Source: Pseudomonas ekonensis (GTDB lineage Bacteria; Pseudomonadota; Gammaproteobacteria; Pseudomonadales; Pseudomonadaceae). Taken from it: a DNA stretch of 64,000 nt. The notes under the pieces are model-generated. The model saw nothing but the letters and a program-made list of their open reading frames with translations. It was not told where the DNA came from and ran no database searches. The translations under genes and the position numbers were made by a program. The stretch is taken from positions 758,001 through 822,000 of the forward strand of contig NZ_JAHSTS010000001.1 in NCBI RefSeq assembly GCF_019145435.1. The letters are read 5' to 3'. The stretch's first letter is position 1. Each line of letters starts with the position of its first letter. Positions 40,481 through 53,995 of this stretch are shown here, one piece after another.

Positions 40481-40509
40481 TTATAAGCCAAGTTCATATT
40501 CGAATCGAA
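40481..40509 (-). promoter_or_regulatory. Candidate promoter of the CspA-type gene
   Basis: On the minus strand, TTCGAT (40504-40509) and TTATAA (40481-40486) are 17 bp apart. The surroundings are AT-rich. No other feature is seen in the 404-bp gap between csp and gcvT except the inverted repeat at 40535-40574. Confidence 0.55.
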
Positions 40510-40534
40510 CGTTAAAACAATGCACTGTTTTATG

Positions 40535-40574
40535 GCGATTGCGTTACACATTAGTGCACGCATAACGCAATCGC
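40535..40574. repeat. 12-bp perfect inverted repeat between gcvT and csp
   Basis: GCGATTGCGTTA (40535-40546) and TAACGCAATCGC (40563-40574) are exact complements around 16 bases. A related direct copy, ACGATTGCGTTG, is at 40451-40462. It may be the gcvT transcript end (though no T tract follows) or an operator at the csp promoter. Confidence 0.6.
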
Positions 40575-40595
40575 GTTACTTATAGAAACAGTCAA

Positions 40596-41720
40596 TCAGC
40601 CGCGATAGTAGCGTTGTGGAACAAATGGCATTTTGCTTACAAGCATTGGCACCTTTTTCCCACGCACGATGGCCCAGACCGGCGTGTCGAGGGTGACATA
40701 GGCGCTGTCGAGGTAACCCATCGCCACCGGCCCGCCCAAGGTCGGGCCGAAGCCGCCGCTGCACACGCTGCCGATGATCTCGCCGGCTTCATTGACGATT
40801 TCCGCGCCTTCGCGCACCGGCGTGCGCTCCTGGGGCAGCAGGCCGACGCGTTTGCGCGCCACGCCGCTCTGCTGCTGGGCGAACACGTTGTCCGCGCCGG
40901 GGAAGCCGCCGGCCCTTGCGCCGTCGGCGCGGCGGGGCTTGGAGATGGCCCACAGCAGGCTCGCTTCGATCGGGGTGGTGTCGGTGTTCATGTCGTGGCC
41001 GTACAGGCACAGGCCGGCTTCCAGGCGCAGCGAGTCGCGGGCGCCGAGGCCGATGGCCTGGACTTCCGGTTCGGCCAGCAGGGCGCGGGCGAGCTTTTCC
41101 GCGTCGGCGGCCGGCACCGAGATTTCGTAGCCGTCCTCACCGGTGTAGCCCGAACGGCTGACGAAGCAGTCCACGCCCAGCAGCTTCACACGGGTGAACT
41201 GCATGAAGGTCATTTTCGCCACCTCCGGCGCCAGGCGCGCCAGCACGGTCACCGCCGCCGGGCCTTGCAGGGCGAGGAGCGCACGCTCTTCGAACAGCGC
41301 CTCAATGGTGCACTGGCCGCCGATGTGCTTTTGCAGGTGGGCCAGGTCCTGATCCTTGCAGGCGGCGTTGACCACCAGGAACAGTTCGTCGTTGCCCAGG
41401 TTGGCCACCATCAGGTCGTCCAGGATGCCGCCGGTTTCGTTGGTGAACATCGCGTAGCGCTGCATGCCCACCGGCAGGTCGATGATGTCCACCGGCACCA
41501 GGCTCTCCAGGGCCTTGGCGGCGCCGGCGCCGGTCAGGCGGATCTGGCCCATGTGCGAGACATCGAACAGACCGGCCTGCTCACGGGTGTGCTGGTGCTC
41601 CTTCATCACGCCCAGCGGGTACTGCACCGGCATGTCGTAGCCGGCGAACGGCACCATGCGGGCGCCGAGTTCAATGTGCAGGGCGTGGAGCGGGGTTTTC
41701 GACAGTGGTTCGGTGGACAT
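40596..41720 (-). CDS. gcvT: Glycine cleavage T protein (aminomethyltransferase)
   Basis: It moves the methylene of glycine from GcvH to tetrahydrofolate, releasing ammonia. It has 374 residues. The substrate-binding [25 protein letters not shown] block and [11 protein letters not shown] near the middle are intact. The ATG at 41720 is preferred to one two codons upstream because GGAG lies 7 bases before it. It is the last gene of the gcvH-gcvP-sdaA-gcvT operon, 42 bases after sdaA. A second gcv set (gcvP1 type) is normal elsewhere in Pseudomonas genomes. Confidence 0.95.
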   Translation of the reverse strand: MSTEPLSKTPLHALHIELGARMVPFAGYDMPVQYPLGVMKEHQHTREQAGLFDVSHMGQIRLTGAGAAKALESLVPVDIIDLPVGMQRYAMFTNETGGILDDLMVANLGNDELFLVVNAACKDQDLAHLQKHIGGQCTIEALFEERALLALQGPAAVTVLARLAPEVAKMTFMQFTRVKLLGVDCFVSRSGYTGEDGYEISVPAADAEKLARALLAEPEVQAIGLGARDSLRLEAGLCLYGHDMNTDTTPIEASLLWAISKPRRADGARAGGFPGADNVFAQQQSGVARKRVGLLPQERTPVREGAEIVNEAGEIIGSVCSGGFGPTLGGPVAMGYLDSAYVTLDTPVWAIVRGKKVPMLVSKMPFVPQRYYRG

Positions 41721-41762
41721 CTTCAACTCCTTGGAAGGTGGGCTGCTGCCGATGCGCAGGCA

Positions 41763-43139
<1,377 letters not shown>

Positions 43140-43183
43140 GGTTGTTCTCCGGTTTCTTGTTATGGGCAGAGCGGGAAAGTTTT

Positions 43184-43298
43184 GGCTGCAAGCTGCAAGC
43201 TGCAAGCTGCAAGCCGCAAGCCGCAAGTTGCAGCCTCTAGCTGCAAGCTGCAAGAAAGAGCCGGTCGGCCTTTGACTTGTAGCTTGCAGCCAGAGGCT
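43184..43298. repeat. Heptamer array and stem-loop in the gcvP-sdaA gap
   Basis: Seven tandem 7-mers of the type AGCTGCA (GGCTGCA, AGCTGCA x3, AGCCGCA x2, AGTTGCA) occupy 43184-43232, and two more lie at 43239-43252. AGCCTCTAGCTGCAAGCT (43232-43249) pairs at 17 of 18 positions with AGCTTGCAGCCAGAGGCT (43281-43298). On the minus-strand mRNA this forms a long hairpin just after the gcvP stop. Confidence 0.85.
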
Positions 43299-43308
43299 TG
43301 CGGCTGCT

Positions 43309-46161
<2,853 letters not shown>

Positions 46162-46172
46162 GTCGCTACTCC

Positions 46173-46556
46173 TCAGGCTTCGGCTTGGGCTTTGATCAGA
46201 CGGTCGTAGGCGTCCTGGTCCAGCAGTTTGCCGACGGCGCTGGCGTCGCTCGGCTTGAAGCGGAAGAACCAGCCGTCGCCCAGCGGGTCTTCGTTGACCA
46301 GTTCCGGGCTGTCTTCCAGCGCCGGGTTGGTTTCCAGCACTTCGCCGTCGAGGGGCATGTACACGCCGCTGGCGGCTTTGACCGACTCTACGGTGGCGGC
46401 TTCGGCGCCTTTGTCGTAGGCCTGCAATTCAGGCAGTTGCACGAACACCACGTCGCCCAGGGCGTTCTGCGCGAAAGCGGTGATGCCGACCGTGACGCTG
46501 CCGTCGGCTTCGGCGCGCAGCCATTCGTGATCTTCAGTGAAACGCAACTCGCTCAT
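46173..46556 (-). CDS. gcvH: Glycine cleavage H protein
   Basis: A 127-residue lipoyl carrier protein. The lipoylated Lys is in [18 protein letters not shown] (about residue 63), with Glu and Ala of the consensus. CCTAGGAGT precedes the ATG. It is the first gene of the operon; the sigma-54 promoter lies about 85-100 bases upstream of its start codon, which gives a leader of about 70 bases, too short for a glycine riboswitch. Confidence 0.97.
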   Translation of the reverse strand: MSELRFTEDHEWLRAEADGSVTVGITAFAQNALGDVVFVQLPELQAYDKGAEAATVESVKAASGVYMPLDGEVLETNPALEDSPELVNEDPLGDGWFFRFKPSDASAVGKLLDQDAYDRLIKAQAEA

Positions 46557-46638
46557 GGAAACTCCTAGGGGCCGGACTCGTCCGGTGGACGCGGTGGAAG
46601 GCTGGGGCGGTAAAGCCCTTGTTTATGGATGGGTACTT

Positions 46639-46654
46639 AGCAAGAACGCGGCCA
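46639..46654 (-). promoter_or_regulatory. Sigma-54 promoter of gcvH-gcvP-sdaA-gcvT
   Basis: Read on the minus strand the bases are TGGCCG-CGTTC-TTGCT, compared with the consensus TGGCAC-N5-TTGCW. The invariant GG and GC pairs are present at the correct 10-bp distance. Transcription would start near 46628. Confidence 0.85.
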
Positions 46655-46673
46655 ATGTTGATTTGTCGTTGTA

Positions 46674-46686
46674 AATCAATGACTTA
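46674..46686 (+). promoter_or_regulatory. IHF site between promoter and operators
   Basis: AATCAATGACTTA matches WATCARNNNNTTR exactly. It lies 20 bp upstream of the -24 element and 33 bp from the first operator, the right place to bend DNA for activator contact. Confidence 0.7.
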
Positions 46687-46718
46687 GTTAGACTTTGGAG
46701 AGCCTGGAACCGACTGTC

Positions 46719-46836
46719 TGTAGCGAAATCGCTACAGCTGGGGGCGGGGAGAAAAGCTGAACCGGATCAAAGCCTTGCGCGGCGGTGGTCGCAGGCGACT
46801 GTATCGATATCGTTCCGCTGTAGCGCTTTCAGTACA
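46719..46836. promoter_or_regulatory. gcsR: Three GcsR-type operators
   Basis: Three 18-bp sites share TGTA near one end: TGTAGCGAAATCGCTACA (46719-46736), TGTATCGATATCGTTCCG (46800-46817) and TGTAGCGCTTTCAGTACA (46819-46836). The first and third have the TGTA-N10-TACA dyad of TyrR-type regulators; the second fits the TGTAACG-N4-CGTTCCG pattern I recall for PAO1 GcsR. The last two are almost abutted, the first 63 bp away. Confidence 0.82.
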
Positions 46837-46870
46837 GTTGGAGGTCGCATTTGGGCGGATTGCGAATTTC

Positions 46871-46962
46871 CTGTAGGCGTGAGCCTGCTCGCGACAGCGG
46901 TGTGCCAGTCAACGTTATTGTCGGCTGACCCGACGCCATCGCGAGCAGGCTCGCTCCCACAG
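46871..46962. repeat. REPIN
   Basis: CTGTAGGCGTGAGCCTGCTC (from 46871) faces CGAGCAGGCTCGCTCCCACA (to 46962 region) across about 40 bases, between gcsR and its target promoter. Confidence 0.88.
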
Positions 46963-46977
46963 GGAGCTTGCGGTGTA

Positions 46978-48486
46978 TCAGGGCTTGTTGGGAATGCCGT
47001 ACTTGCGCAGGCGGTGGGCGATGGCCGTGTGGGAGGTCTGCAGGCGGCTGGCCAGTTGGCGGGTCGAGGGGTAGCTGACGTAGAGGGTCTCGAGCAGGGA
47101 TTTCTCGAAGGCTTCGACGGCTTGTTCGAGGCTGTCGACGTCGGTGTCGGCCTGGCGCGCCACCGAGGTGCCGGCGATGTCGAGGTCGCCGATGTCCACC
47201 AGGCTGCTTTCGCAGATCGCGGCGGCGCGGAAGATCACGTTCTGCAGCTGCCGCACGTTGCCCGGCCAGCGGTTGCCGAGCAGCGCCGGGTAGGTGCCGG
47301 GCGCCAGGCGGCAGACCGGGCGCTGGATCTGCGCGCAGGCCTGCTGCATGAAGTGGCGGGCCAGCAGCAGGATGTCCTGGCCGCGTTCGCGCAGCGGCGG
47401 CACTTCGACGTTGAGCACGTTGAGGCGGTAGAACAGGTCTTCGCGGAACAGGCCTTCGCTGACCATTTTCTCCAGGTCGCGGTGGGTGGCGCTGAGGATC
47501 CGCACATCGACCTTCACCTCGCGGTCGCCGCCGACCCGGCGGAAGCTGCCGTCATTGAGGAAGCGCAGCAGCTTGGCTTGCAGGTACGGCGACATCTCGC
47601 CGATCTCGTCGAGGAACACCGTGCCCTGGTTGGCCAGTTCCATCAGCCCCGGCTTGCCGCCGCGCTGGGCACCGGTGAAGGCGCCGGGGGCGTAGCCGAA
47701 CAGTTCGCTCTCGGCGAGGTTCTCCGGCAGCGCCGCGCAGTTGAGCGCCAGGAACGGCGCGCTGTGCCGTGCGCTGATGGCGTGGCAGGCCCGGGCCACC
47801 AGTTCCTTGCCGGTGCCGGTCTCGCCCTGGATCAGCAGCGGCGCATCGAGTGCCGCCACCCGCTGCGCCCGGGTCTTGAGGGTGCGGATGGCCGGGGAGT
47901 CGCCCAGCAGCGCATCGAAGCCTTCGGCGTGGTCGTGGTGCAGCGCCGAGAGCTGTTCGCCGATGCGGTTGGGTTGGTACAGGGTCAGCAGGGCGCCGGC
48001 GTCGGTGATCGGCGTGGCGTCCAGCAGCAGGGTCTGGCCATTGACGGTGATTTCCCGCAGCGGCAGGCGGAAACCCTGTTCGAGCAAGGTTTCGAGCAGG
48101 CCCGGATCGTTGAACAGCTCCGAGACGCTTTCGCCTGCCGGCTCGCGACCGTACAAAGCGATCAGCGCCGGGTTGGCCAGCAGCACCTTGCCGGCGCTGT
48201 CCAGCGCCAGCACCGGGTCGGTCATCGCCGCGAGCAACGCATCGAGCTGCAAATGCCGACGCTGGCCGGGGAGGATGTCGACGACGACCACGGCTTCCAC
48301 GCCGCGCACCCGGAACAGCGCGTCTTTCAACTCTTCGAGCACTTGCGGGCTGAGGGTCGGGGCGTCGATGTAGACGTTGGGCGGCACCATCTCCACCGCA
48401 TCCAGGTTGAGATTGCGCCCGCCGAGCAGGGCCAGGACTTCCTGGGTGATGCCGACGCGGTCGATGAAGCTGACGTGGATACGCAT
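46978..48486 (-). CDS. gcsR: TyrR-type sigma-54 activator GcsR
   Basis: A 502-residue enhancer-binding protein. ACT domain at 1-75 (IDRVGITQEVLALLGGRNLNLDAV), PAS-like at about 80-190, AAA+ at about 210-440 with Walker A GETGTGKE, the GAFTGA sigma-54 contact loop intact at 268-273 and Walker B GTVFLDEIGEM, and a C-terminal Fis-like HTH (STRQLASRLQTSHTAIAHRLRKYG). E. coli TyrR lacks a working loop; this protein retains it. Context (directly upstream of gcvH, same strand) and three operators identify it as GcsR, which activates glycine catabolism. The ribosome site is weak. Confidence 0.92.
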   Translation of the reverse strand: MRIHVSFIDRVGITQEVLALLGGRNLNLDAVEMVPPNVYIDAPTLSPQVLEELKDALFRVRGVEAVVVVDILPGQRRHLQLDALLAAMTDPVLALDSAGKVLLANPALIALYGREPAGESVSELFNDPGLLETLLEQGFRLPLREITVNGQTLLLDATPITDAGALLTLYQPNRIGEQLSALHHDHAEGFDALLGDSPAIRTLKTRAQRVAALDAPLLIQGETGTGKELVARACHAISARHSAPFLALNCAALPENLAESELFGYAPGAFTGAQRGGKPGLMELANQGTVFLDEIGEMSPYLQAKLLRFLNDGSFRRVGGDREVKVDVRILSATHRDLEKMVSEGLFREDLFYRLNVLNVEVPPLRERGQDILLLARHFMQQACAQIQRPVCRLAPGTYPALLGNRWPGNVRQLQNVIFRAAAICESSLVDIGDLDIAGTSVARQADTDVDSLEQAVEAFEKSLLETLYVSYPSTRQLASRLQTSHTAIAHRLRKYGIPNKP

Positions 48487-48580
48487 GGGGCGGTTCAGTG
48501 TTCTGCGGTGCGGAGGGTGGCAAGTATGCCTTGGGGCGGGGGGATGGTGAAACCTGTCGCAGCGGTCGGGACGACGCCGG

Positions 48581-48616
48581 TCCCTGTAGGAGCGAGCAGG
48601 CTCGCTCCTACAGGGA
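48581..48616. repeat. Single REP hairpin, 16-bp perfect stem
   Basis: TCCCTGTAGGAGCGAG (48581-48596) and CTCGCTCCTACAGGGA (48601-48616) are exact complements with loop CAGG. It lies after the arc operon's last gene and before gcsR; it may serve as an mRNA end. Confidence 0.9.
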
Positions 48617-48630
48617 TTGGGGGATCGGGG

Positions 48631-48993
48631 TTATTCGAAATGCTCGGGGTTCACCGCGTCGCCGGACTTCATGTTCAGTTGCTGGCGCACGTCCTCGAAC
48701 ATCAGGTCGTAGTGCTTGTGGATCGAGCCGATGCTGCTGAGCGCCTTGGGGATGCCGTACTTCTCGGCGATCTGCGTCACGTTGCGGGCGAAGTTGTAGG
48801 CTTCTTCCTTGGGCAGGAAGAATGGCTCGTCCACTGTCTTGCCCTGGATCGTCCCGTGCATCCTGAACTGCATTCCCTTGCCTTTGTGCGGATCCTGGAA
48901 GACCTCGTAGGTCAGGCTGATGTCGTAGCTGACGTCGTTCTTGTCCAGCGCATGGCGCTCGATGTGCAGACGGCCGGGTTCGAATTGGGCCAT
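48631..48993 (-). CDS. DUF5064 family protein
   Basis: 120 residues, soluble, with the family-like FQDPHKGKGMQFRMHGTIQGK core and a His/Lys-rich IHKHYDLMFEDVRQQL segment. AAAGGAG precedes the ATG. It is the last gene of the arc cluster, 61 bases after arcC. In related pseudomonads a DUF5064 gene often sits at this place, so a link to arginine fermentation is likely, but the function is unknown. Confidence 0.8.
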   Translation of the reverse strand: MAQFEPGRLHIERHALDKNDVSYDISLTYEVFQDPHKGKGMQFRMHGTIQGKTVDEPFFLPKEEAYNFARNVTQIAEKYGIPKALSSIGSIHKHYDLMFEDVRQQLNMKSGDAVNPEHFE

Positions 48994-49054
48994 GGTTCTC
49001 TCCTTTCAAGGCATGGGAGAAGGGCAGACCCTCGATCTGCCCCGCCGTTTTTTC

Positions 49055-49984
49055 TTATCGGTAGGTGATGCCGGGTTTCGCGGTGCTGACCCGCGTGCCG
49101 GCGGTGCCCTGGACGATGGCTTCGATGTCCGAGAGCGAACCGATCACCGCGACCTTGCCAGTATGGCGTGCGAATTCGCAGGCTGCCTGCACCTTCGGCC
49201 CCATGGAGCCGGCGGCGAAGCCCAGGCGCTCCAGTTCGTCCGGGTGGGCCTGGGCGATGGCCTTCTGGGTCGGCTTGTTGAAGTCGATGTAGGCGGCGTT
49301 GACGTCGGTGGCGATCACCAGCAGGTCGGCGTCCAGCTGTTCGGCCAGCAGCGACGAGCACAGGTCCTTGTCGATCACCGCTTCGATGCCCTTGAGGTTG
49401 CGGTTTTCGTCGTACAGGGTCGGGATGCCGCCGCCGCCGGCGCAGATCACGATGCTGCCCTTGTCCAGCAGCCACTTGATCGGGCGGATCTCGAAGATGC
49501 GCTTGGGCCGCGGGCTGGCCACCACGCGGCGGAACTTGTCGCCGTCCGGGGCGATCGCCCAGCCTTTTTCGGCGGCGAGCTTCTCGGCCTCCGCCTTGCC
49601 GTAGACCGGGCCGATGGGTTTGGTGGGGTTCTGGAAGGCCGGATCCTTGGCGTCCACCTCGACCTGGGTGAGCAGGGTGGCGAACGGCACTTCGAAGTCC
49701 AGCAGGTTGCCCAGTTCCTGTTCGATGATGTAGCCGATCATGCCTTCGGTCTCGGCGCCGAGCACGTCCAGCGGGTAAGGGGTGACCGAGGTGTAGGCCG
49801 CCGCCTGCAGCGACAGCAGGCCCACTTGCGGGCCATTGCCGTGGGCGATGACCAGTTGGTTGCCGGGATGGATCTTGGCGATCTGCTCGGTGGCGATCCG
49901 GATGTTGGCGCGCTGGTTGTCCGCAGTCATGGGTTCACCCCGGCGGAGCAGGGCGTTACCGCCCAGAGCAACGACGATACGCAT
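49055..49984 (-). CDS. arcC: Carbamate kinase
   Basis: It makes ATP and ammonia plus carbon dioxide from carbamoyl phosphate, the energy step of the arginine deiminase pathway. It has 309 residues, with the start [16 protein letters not shown] and the nucleotide-binding blocks [10 protein letters not shown] and [18 protein letters not shown] 49984 has AGAAGGA at good spacing; the longer frame enters a REPIN. arcB lies 153 bases upstream with the REPIN in between, which might make differential mRNA stability. Confidence 0.96.
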   Translation of the reverse strand: MRIVVALGGNALLRRGEPMTADNQRANIRIATEQIAKIHPGNQLVIAHGNGPQVGLLSLQAAAYTSVTPYPLDVLGAETEGMIGYIIEQELGNLLDFEVPFATLLTQVEVDAKDPAFQNPTKPIGPVYGKAEAEKLAAEKGWAIAPDGDKFRRVVASPRPKRIFEIRPIKWLLDKGSIVICAGGGGIPTLYDENRNLKGIEAVIDKDLCSSLLAEQLDADLLVIATDVNAAYIDFNKPTQKAIAQAHPDELERLGFAAGSMGPKVQAACEFARHTGKVAVIGSLSDIEAIVQGTAGTRVSTAKPGITYR

Positions 49985-50030
49985 GGTGTTGGTCCTTCTG
50001 AAAAAGGAAAGTGCAGACGACCCGGTCAAC

Positions 50031-50121
50031 GGTGGGAGCCAGCCTGCTGGCGATGAGGCCCGGTCAGTCGACATCCTTGTCGTCTGACCCGCCGCCATCG
50101 CGAGCAGGCTCGCTCCTACAG
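50031..50121. repeat. Hybrid REPIN between arcB and arcC
   Basis: The left arm is the CCAGC type (GTGGGAGCCAGCCTGCTGGC), the right arm the GAGCAGG type (CGAGCAGGCTCGCTCCTACA). The arms therefore do not match fully. Confidence 0.8.
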
Positions 50122-50137
50122 TGACCGGTGCCGGGCT

Positions 50138-51148
50138 TTAGAGGTCGGCCAGGGTCGAGACCAGGATCGCCTTGATGGTGTGCATGCGGTTTTCCGCTTG
50201 CTCGAAGGCGATGCAGGCCGGCGATTCGAACACGTCGTCGGTCACCTCGATGCCGTTGGCCAGGTGCGGGTATTGCTCGGCGATCTGCTTGCCGACCTTG
50301 GTGTCGCTGTTGTGGAACGCCGGCAGGCAGTGCATGAACTTGGTGCGCGGGTTGCCGGAGGCCTTCATCAGTTCGGCGTTGACCTGGTACGGCAGCAGTT
50401 GCTGGATGCGTTCGCCCCAGGCTTCCACCGGCTCGCCCATCGACACCCAGACGTCGGTGTGGATGAAGTCCACGCCCTTGACCGCCGCTTTCGGGTCTTC
50501 GGTCAGGGTGATGCGCGCACCGCTCTCTTCAGCGTATTTCTTGCAGCGGGCCACGAGGTCGTCATGGGGCCACAGGGCTTTCGGCGCGCTGATGCGCACG
50601 TCCATGCCCAGCTTGGCGCCGATCAGCAGCAGCGAGTTGCCCATGTTGTTGCGGGCGTCGCCCAGGTAGGCGTAGCTGATTTCGTGGATCGGCTTGTCGG
50701 CGTGCTCACGCATGGTCAGCACGTCGGCGATCATCTGGGTCGGGTGGTATTCGTCGGTCAGGCCGTTGAACACCGGCACTCCGGCGAACTTGGCCAGTTC
50801 TTCGACGATCTCCTGCTTGAAGCCGCGGTACTCGATGGCGTCGTACATGCGGCCCAGCACGCGGGCCGTGTCCTTCATGCTTTCCTTGTGGCCGATCTGC
50901 GAGGAGTTGGGGTCGATGTAGGTGACGTTGGCGCCCTGGTCGTAGGCGGCGACTTCGAAGGCGCAGCGGGTGCGGGTCGAGGTCTTTTCGAAGATCAGGG
51001 CGATGTTGTTGCCCTTGAGGTGCTGCTGTTCGGTGCCGGTGTACTTGGCGCGCTTGAGGTCGCGGGACAGGTCGAGCAGGTAGCGCAGCTCGCGGGACGT
51101 GTGGTGTTCCAGGCTGAGCAGGTTACGGTTGTGGATGTTGAACGCCAT
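50138..51148 (-). CDS. arcB: Catabolic ornithine carbamoyltransferase
   Basis: It splits citrulline with phosphate to ornithine and carbamoyl phosphate. It has 336 residues, the length of catabolic OTCases. The carbamoyl-phosphate loop [12 protein letters not shown] and the ornithine loop FMHCLPAFH are intact. The position between arcA and arcC decides for arcB rather than anabolic argF. CCAAGGAG precedes the ATG. Confidence 0.96.
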   Translation of the reverse strand: MAFNIHNRNLLSLEHHTSRELRYLLDLSRDLKRAKYTGTEQQHLKGNNIALIFEKTSTRTRCAFEVAAYDQGANVTYIDPNSSQIGHKESMKDTARVLGRMYDAIEYRGFKQEIVEELAKFAGVPVFNGLTDEYHPTQMIADVLTMREHADKPIHEISYAYLGDARNNMGNSLLLIGAKLGMDVRISAPKALWPHDDLVARCKKYAEESGARITLTEDPKAAVKGVDFIHTDVWVSMGEPVEAWGERIQQLLPYQVNAELMKASGNPRTKFMHCLPAFHNSDTKVGKQIAEQYPHLANGIEVTDDVFESPACIAFEQAENRMHTIKAILVSTLADL

Positions 51149-51216
51149 GATGATTCTCCTTGGATTCGGTGATCGGCCCGGCCGCGCCGGGTGGGGGCGG
51201 CCGGGAAAATGGTCGT

Positions 51217-52473
51217 TTAGTAGTCGATGGGGTCGCGCACGATCGGGCAGGTCATGCAGTGGCCGCCGCCGCGTCCGCGGCCCAGTTCGCCGGCGCTGAT
51301 GGTGATGACCTCGATGCCGGCCTTGCGCAGCAGGGTGTTGGTGTAGGTGTTGCGGTCGTAGCCGATGACCACGCCCGGTTCAACCGCCACCACGTTGTTG
51401 CCGTCGTCCCACTGCTCGCGCTCGGCGGCGAAGCTGTTGCCGCCGGTCTCGACCACGCGCAGCTGCTTGAGGTTGAGGGCGTCGGCCACCACTTCGATGA
51501 ACGATTTGTTCTCGCGGCGCACGTCCATGCCGTAAGGCTTGCTGCTGTCGGGGCGGATGACGAACGGCACGATTTCCTTGACCACTTCCGGGAAGACCGT
51601 CACCAGGTCGCGGTCGCAGAAGCTGAACACGGTGTCCAGGTGCATCGCCGCGCGGGATTTCGGCAGGCCGGCCACCACGACCTTCTCCACCGCGCCCTTG
51701 GCGAACAGCGACTGCGCCAGTTGGCCGATGGCCTGGCGCGAGGTGCGCTCGCCCATGCCGATCAGCACCACGCCGTTGCCGATCGGCATGACGTCGCCGC
51801 CCTCCAGGGTGGCCTGGCCGTGGTCCTTGTCCGGGTCGCCGTACCAGACCTCGAAGTCGGCGTTGGCGAACTCGGGGTGGAACTTGTAGATGGCGGTGGC
51901 CAGCAGGGTTTCCTGGCGGCGGGCCGGCCAGTACATCGGGTTGAGGGTCACGCCGCCGTAGATCCAGCAGGTGGTGTCGCGGGTGAACTGGGTGTTGGGC
52001 AGCGGCGGCAGCAGGAAGCTGGAGTGGCCCAGGTAGTCGCGGTACATCTTGATCACGCTGGCGCCTTCGCTGTCCGGCAGGTCCTCGCCGGCCACGCCGC
52101 CGATCAGGAACTCGGCGAGCTTGCGCGGCTCCAGGCCTTCGAGCCAGCTGCGCACTTCGTTGGTCAGGCCGACGCCGACGGTGTCGGGGGTGATCTTGCG
52201 ATCCAGGATCCATTTCAGCGCTTCGGGGTTCTGGATGGTCTCGGTCAGCAGGTTGTGCATTTCCAGGACTTCGATGCCGCGCTCGCGCATCTTGGTGACG
52301 AAGTCGAAGTGGTCGCGCTTGGCCTGGTTGACCCAGATCACATCGTCGAACAGCAATTCGTCGCAGTTGTTCGGGGTCAGCCGCTGGTGGGCCAGGCCGG
52401 GGGAGCAAACCATGACTTTGCGCAGTTTGCCGGCTTCGGAATGGACGCCGTACTTAACTTTTTCCGTGGTCAT
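51217..52473 (-). CDS. arcA: Arginine deiminase
   Basis: It hydrolyses arginine to citrulline and ammonia. It has 418 residues. The catalytic Cys406 is in [12 protein letters not shown]; the acidic and His residues occur in [10 protein letters not shown] and [13 protein letters not shown]. The start [16 protein letters not shown] follows GGAGGATC. It lies 33 bases after arcD and 68 before arcB. The numbering of the nucleophile equals that of the P. aeruginosa enzyme. Confidence 0.97.
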   Translation of the reverse strand: MTTEKVKYGVHSEAGKLRKVMVCSPGLAHQRLTPNNCDELLFDDVIWVNQAKRDHFDFVTKMRERGIEVLEMHNLLTETIQNPEALKWILDRKITPDTVGVGLTNEVRSWLEGLEPRKLAEFLIGGVAGEDLPDSEGASVIKMYRDYLGHSSFLLPPLPNTQFTRDTTCWIYGGVTLNPMYWPARRQETLLATAIYKFHPEFANADFEVWYGDPDKDHGQATLEGGDVMPIGNGVVLIGMGERTSRQAIGQLAQSLFAKGAVEKVVVAGLPKSRAAMHLDTVFSFCDRDLVTVFPEVVKEIVPFVIRPDSSKPYGMDVRRENKSFIEVVADALNLKQLRVVETGGNSFAAEREQWDDGNNVVAVEPGVVIGYDRNTYTNTLLRKAGIEVITISAGELGRGRGGGHCMTCPIVRDPIDY

Positions 52474-52506
52474 TACAGTGATCCTCCAGAGATGGTTATC
52501 TCGCGG

Positions 52507-53934
52507 TTACAGAGTCAGGAAGCCGTCGTAGAGACCGTAGGCAGCCACCAGGGCGCCCGCGACCACTGCGGCGAAAATCAGCTTCTCGACGGGGGTGAAA
52601 ACCGGTTTCTTGACTTCAAGCTTGGCCTTGGCGAACAGGATCGCGCCGGGGGCGTAGAGCAGGGCCGACAGCAGCAGGTACTTCACGCCGCCGGCGTAGA
52701 GCAGCCACACCGCGTAGAGCAGGGCGACGGCGCCGATGATCAGGTCCTTCTGCCGCTCGCCCGCCGCGCCTTCGTAGCTTTCGCCGCGCACCGCCAGCAG
52801 CAGGGCGTAGGCCGCCGACCACAGGTACGGCACCAGGATCATCGAGGTGGCGAGGTAGATCAGCGACAGGTAGGTGCTGGCCGAGAACAGGGTGATGACC
52901 AGGAACACCTGCACCATGGCGTTGGTCAGCCACAGGGCGTTGACCGGCACGTGGTTGGCGTTCTCGCGGCGCAGGAACTCCGGCATGGTGTGGTCCTTGG
53001 CGGCGGCGAACATGATCTCCGCGCACAGCAGCACCCACGACAGCAGCGCCCCCAGCAGCGAGATGATCAGGCCGACGCTGATCAGCACCGCGCCCCAGTG
53101 GCCGACCACGTGCTCGAGCACGGCGGCCATCGACGGGTTCTGCAGCTTGGCCAGTTCCGGCTGGGTCATGATCCCCAGCGACAGCACGTTCACCAGCACC
53201 AGGAACAGCAGCACGGTGATGAAGCCGATCACGGTGGCCTTGCCGACGTCCGAGCGCTTTTCCGCCCGGGCCGAGAAGATGCTCGCGCCCTCGATGCCGA
53301 TGAACACCCACACGGTGACCAGCATCATGTTGCGCACCTGGTTCATCACGCTGCCCAGGTCCGGGTTCTTCGCGCCCCAGATGTCGGCGGTGAAGATGTC
53401 CAGCTTGAAGGCGAACACCGCGATCAGCACGAACAGCAGCAGCGGCACCACCTTGGCGACGGTGGTCACCAGGTTGATGAACGCCGCTTCCTTGATGCCG
53501 CGCAGCACCAGGAAGTGCACCGCCCACAGCAGCACGGAGGCGCCGATGATCGCGGCGGCCGTGTTGCCTTCGCCGAAGATCGGGAAGAAGTAGCCCAAGG
53601 TGCTGAACAGCAGGACGAAGTAGCCGACGTTGCCCAGCCATGCGCTGATCCAGTAGCCCCAGGCCGAGGAGAAGCCCATGTAGTCGCCGAAGCCGGCCTT
53701 GGCGTAGGCGTACACGCCGCCGTCCAGGTCGGGTTTGCGGTTGGCCAGGGTCTGGAACACGAACGCGAGGGTCAGCATGCCGACGGCGGTGATGGCCCAG
53801 CCGATCAGCACGGCGCCGGCATCGGCGCTGGCGGCCATGTTCTGCGGTAATGAAAAGATCCCGCCACCGATCATGGAGCCGACGACCAGCGCAACCAGTG
53901 CACCTAGTTTCAGTTTTCCGGGGGACTCAGACAT
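52507..53934 (-). CDS. arcD: Arginine/ornithine antiporter
   Basis: A 475-residue APC-superfamily exchanger with about 12-13 helices that swaps arginine for ornithine without energy cost. The N-terminal GSMIGGGIFSLPQNMA holds the substrate-binding GIGGGIF-like turn. It leads the arcDABC operon. The protein is very similar along its whole length to the divergent antiporter at 54.4-55.8 kb. TGGAGTCATGCA precedes the ATG. Confidence 0.94.
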   Translation of the reverse strand: MSESPGKLKLGALVALVVGSMIGGGIFSLPQNMAASADAGAVLIGWAITAVGMLTLAFVFQTLANRKPDLDGGVYAYAKAGFGDYMGFSSAWGYWISAWLGNVGYFVLLFSTLGYFFPIFGEGNTAAAIIGASVLLWAVHFLVLRGIKEAAFINLVTTVAKVVPLLLFVLIAVFAFKLDIFTADIWGAKNPDLGSVMNQVRNMMLVTVWVFIGIEGASIFSARAEKRSDVGKATVIGFITVLLFLVLVNVLSLGIMTQPELAKLQNPSMAAVLEHVVGHWGAVLISVGLIISLLGALLSWVLLCAEIMFAAAKDHTMPEFLRRENANHVPVNALWLTNAMVQVFLVITLFSASTYLSLIYLATSMILVPYLWSAAYALLLAVRGESYEGAAGERQKDLIIGAVALLYAVWLLYAGGVKYLLLSALLYAPGAILFAKAKLEVKKPVFTPVEKLIFAAVVAGALVAAYGLYDGFLTL

Positions 53935-53995
53935 TGCATGACTCCATTGCAGGAGAAGAGAGACAACAGGTTAAGTCTGTTGGTCGATCGATCAG

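Noticed and set aside
43184..43252. The heptamer array as a CRISPR array
   Set aside because: Units are 7 bp, directly adjacent and without spacers; there are no cas genes.
43140..43253. A 38-codon N-terminal extension of SdaA
   Set aside because: The codons lie in the heptamer repeats, and the ATG at 43139 has a good ribosome site and family start.
46557..46640. A glycine riboswitch before gcvH
   Set aside because: The predicted leader is about 70 bases and shows no tandem aptamer pattern; the protein-based GcsR system explains regulation.
51160..53850. An 896-codon open frame antisense to arcA and arcD
   Set aside because: It spans two real genes and their gap and is unlike any protein; a shadow frame.
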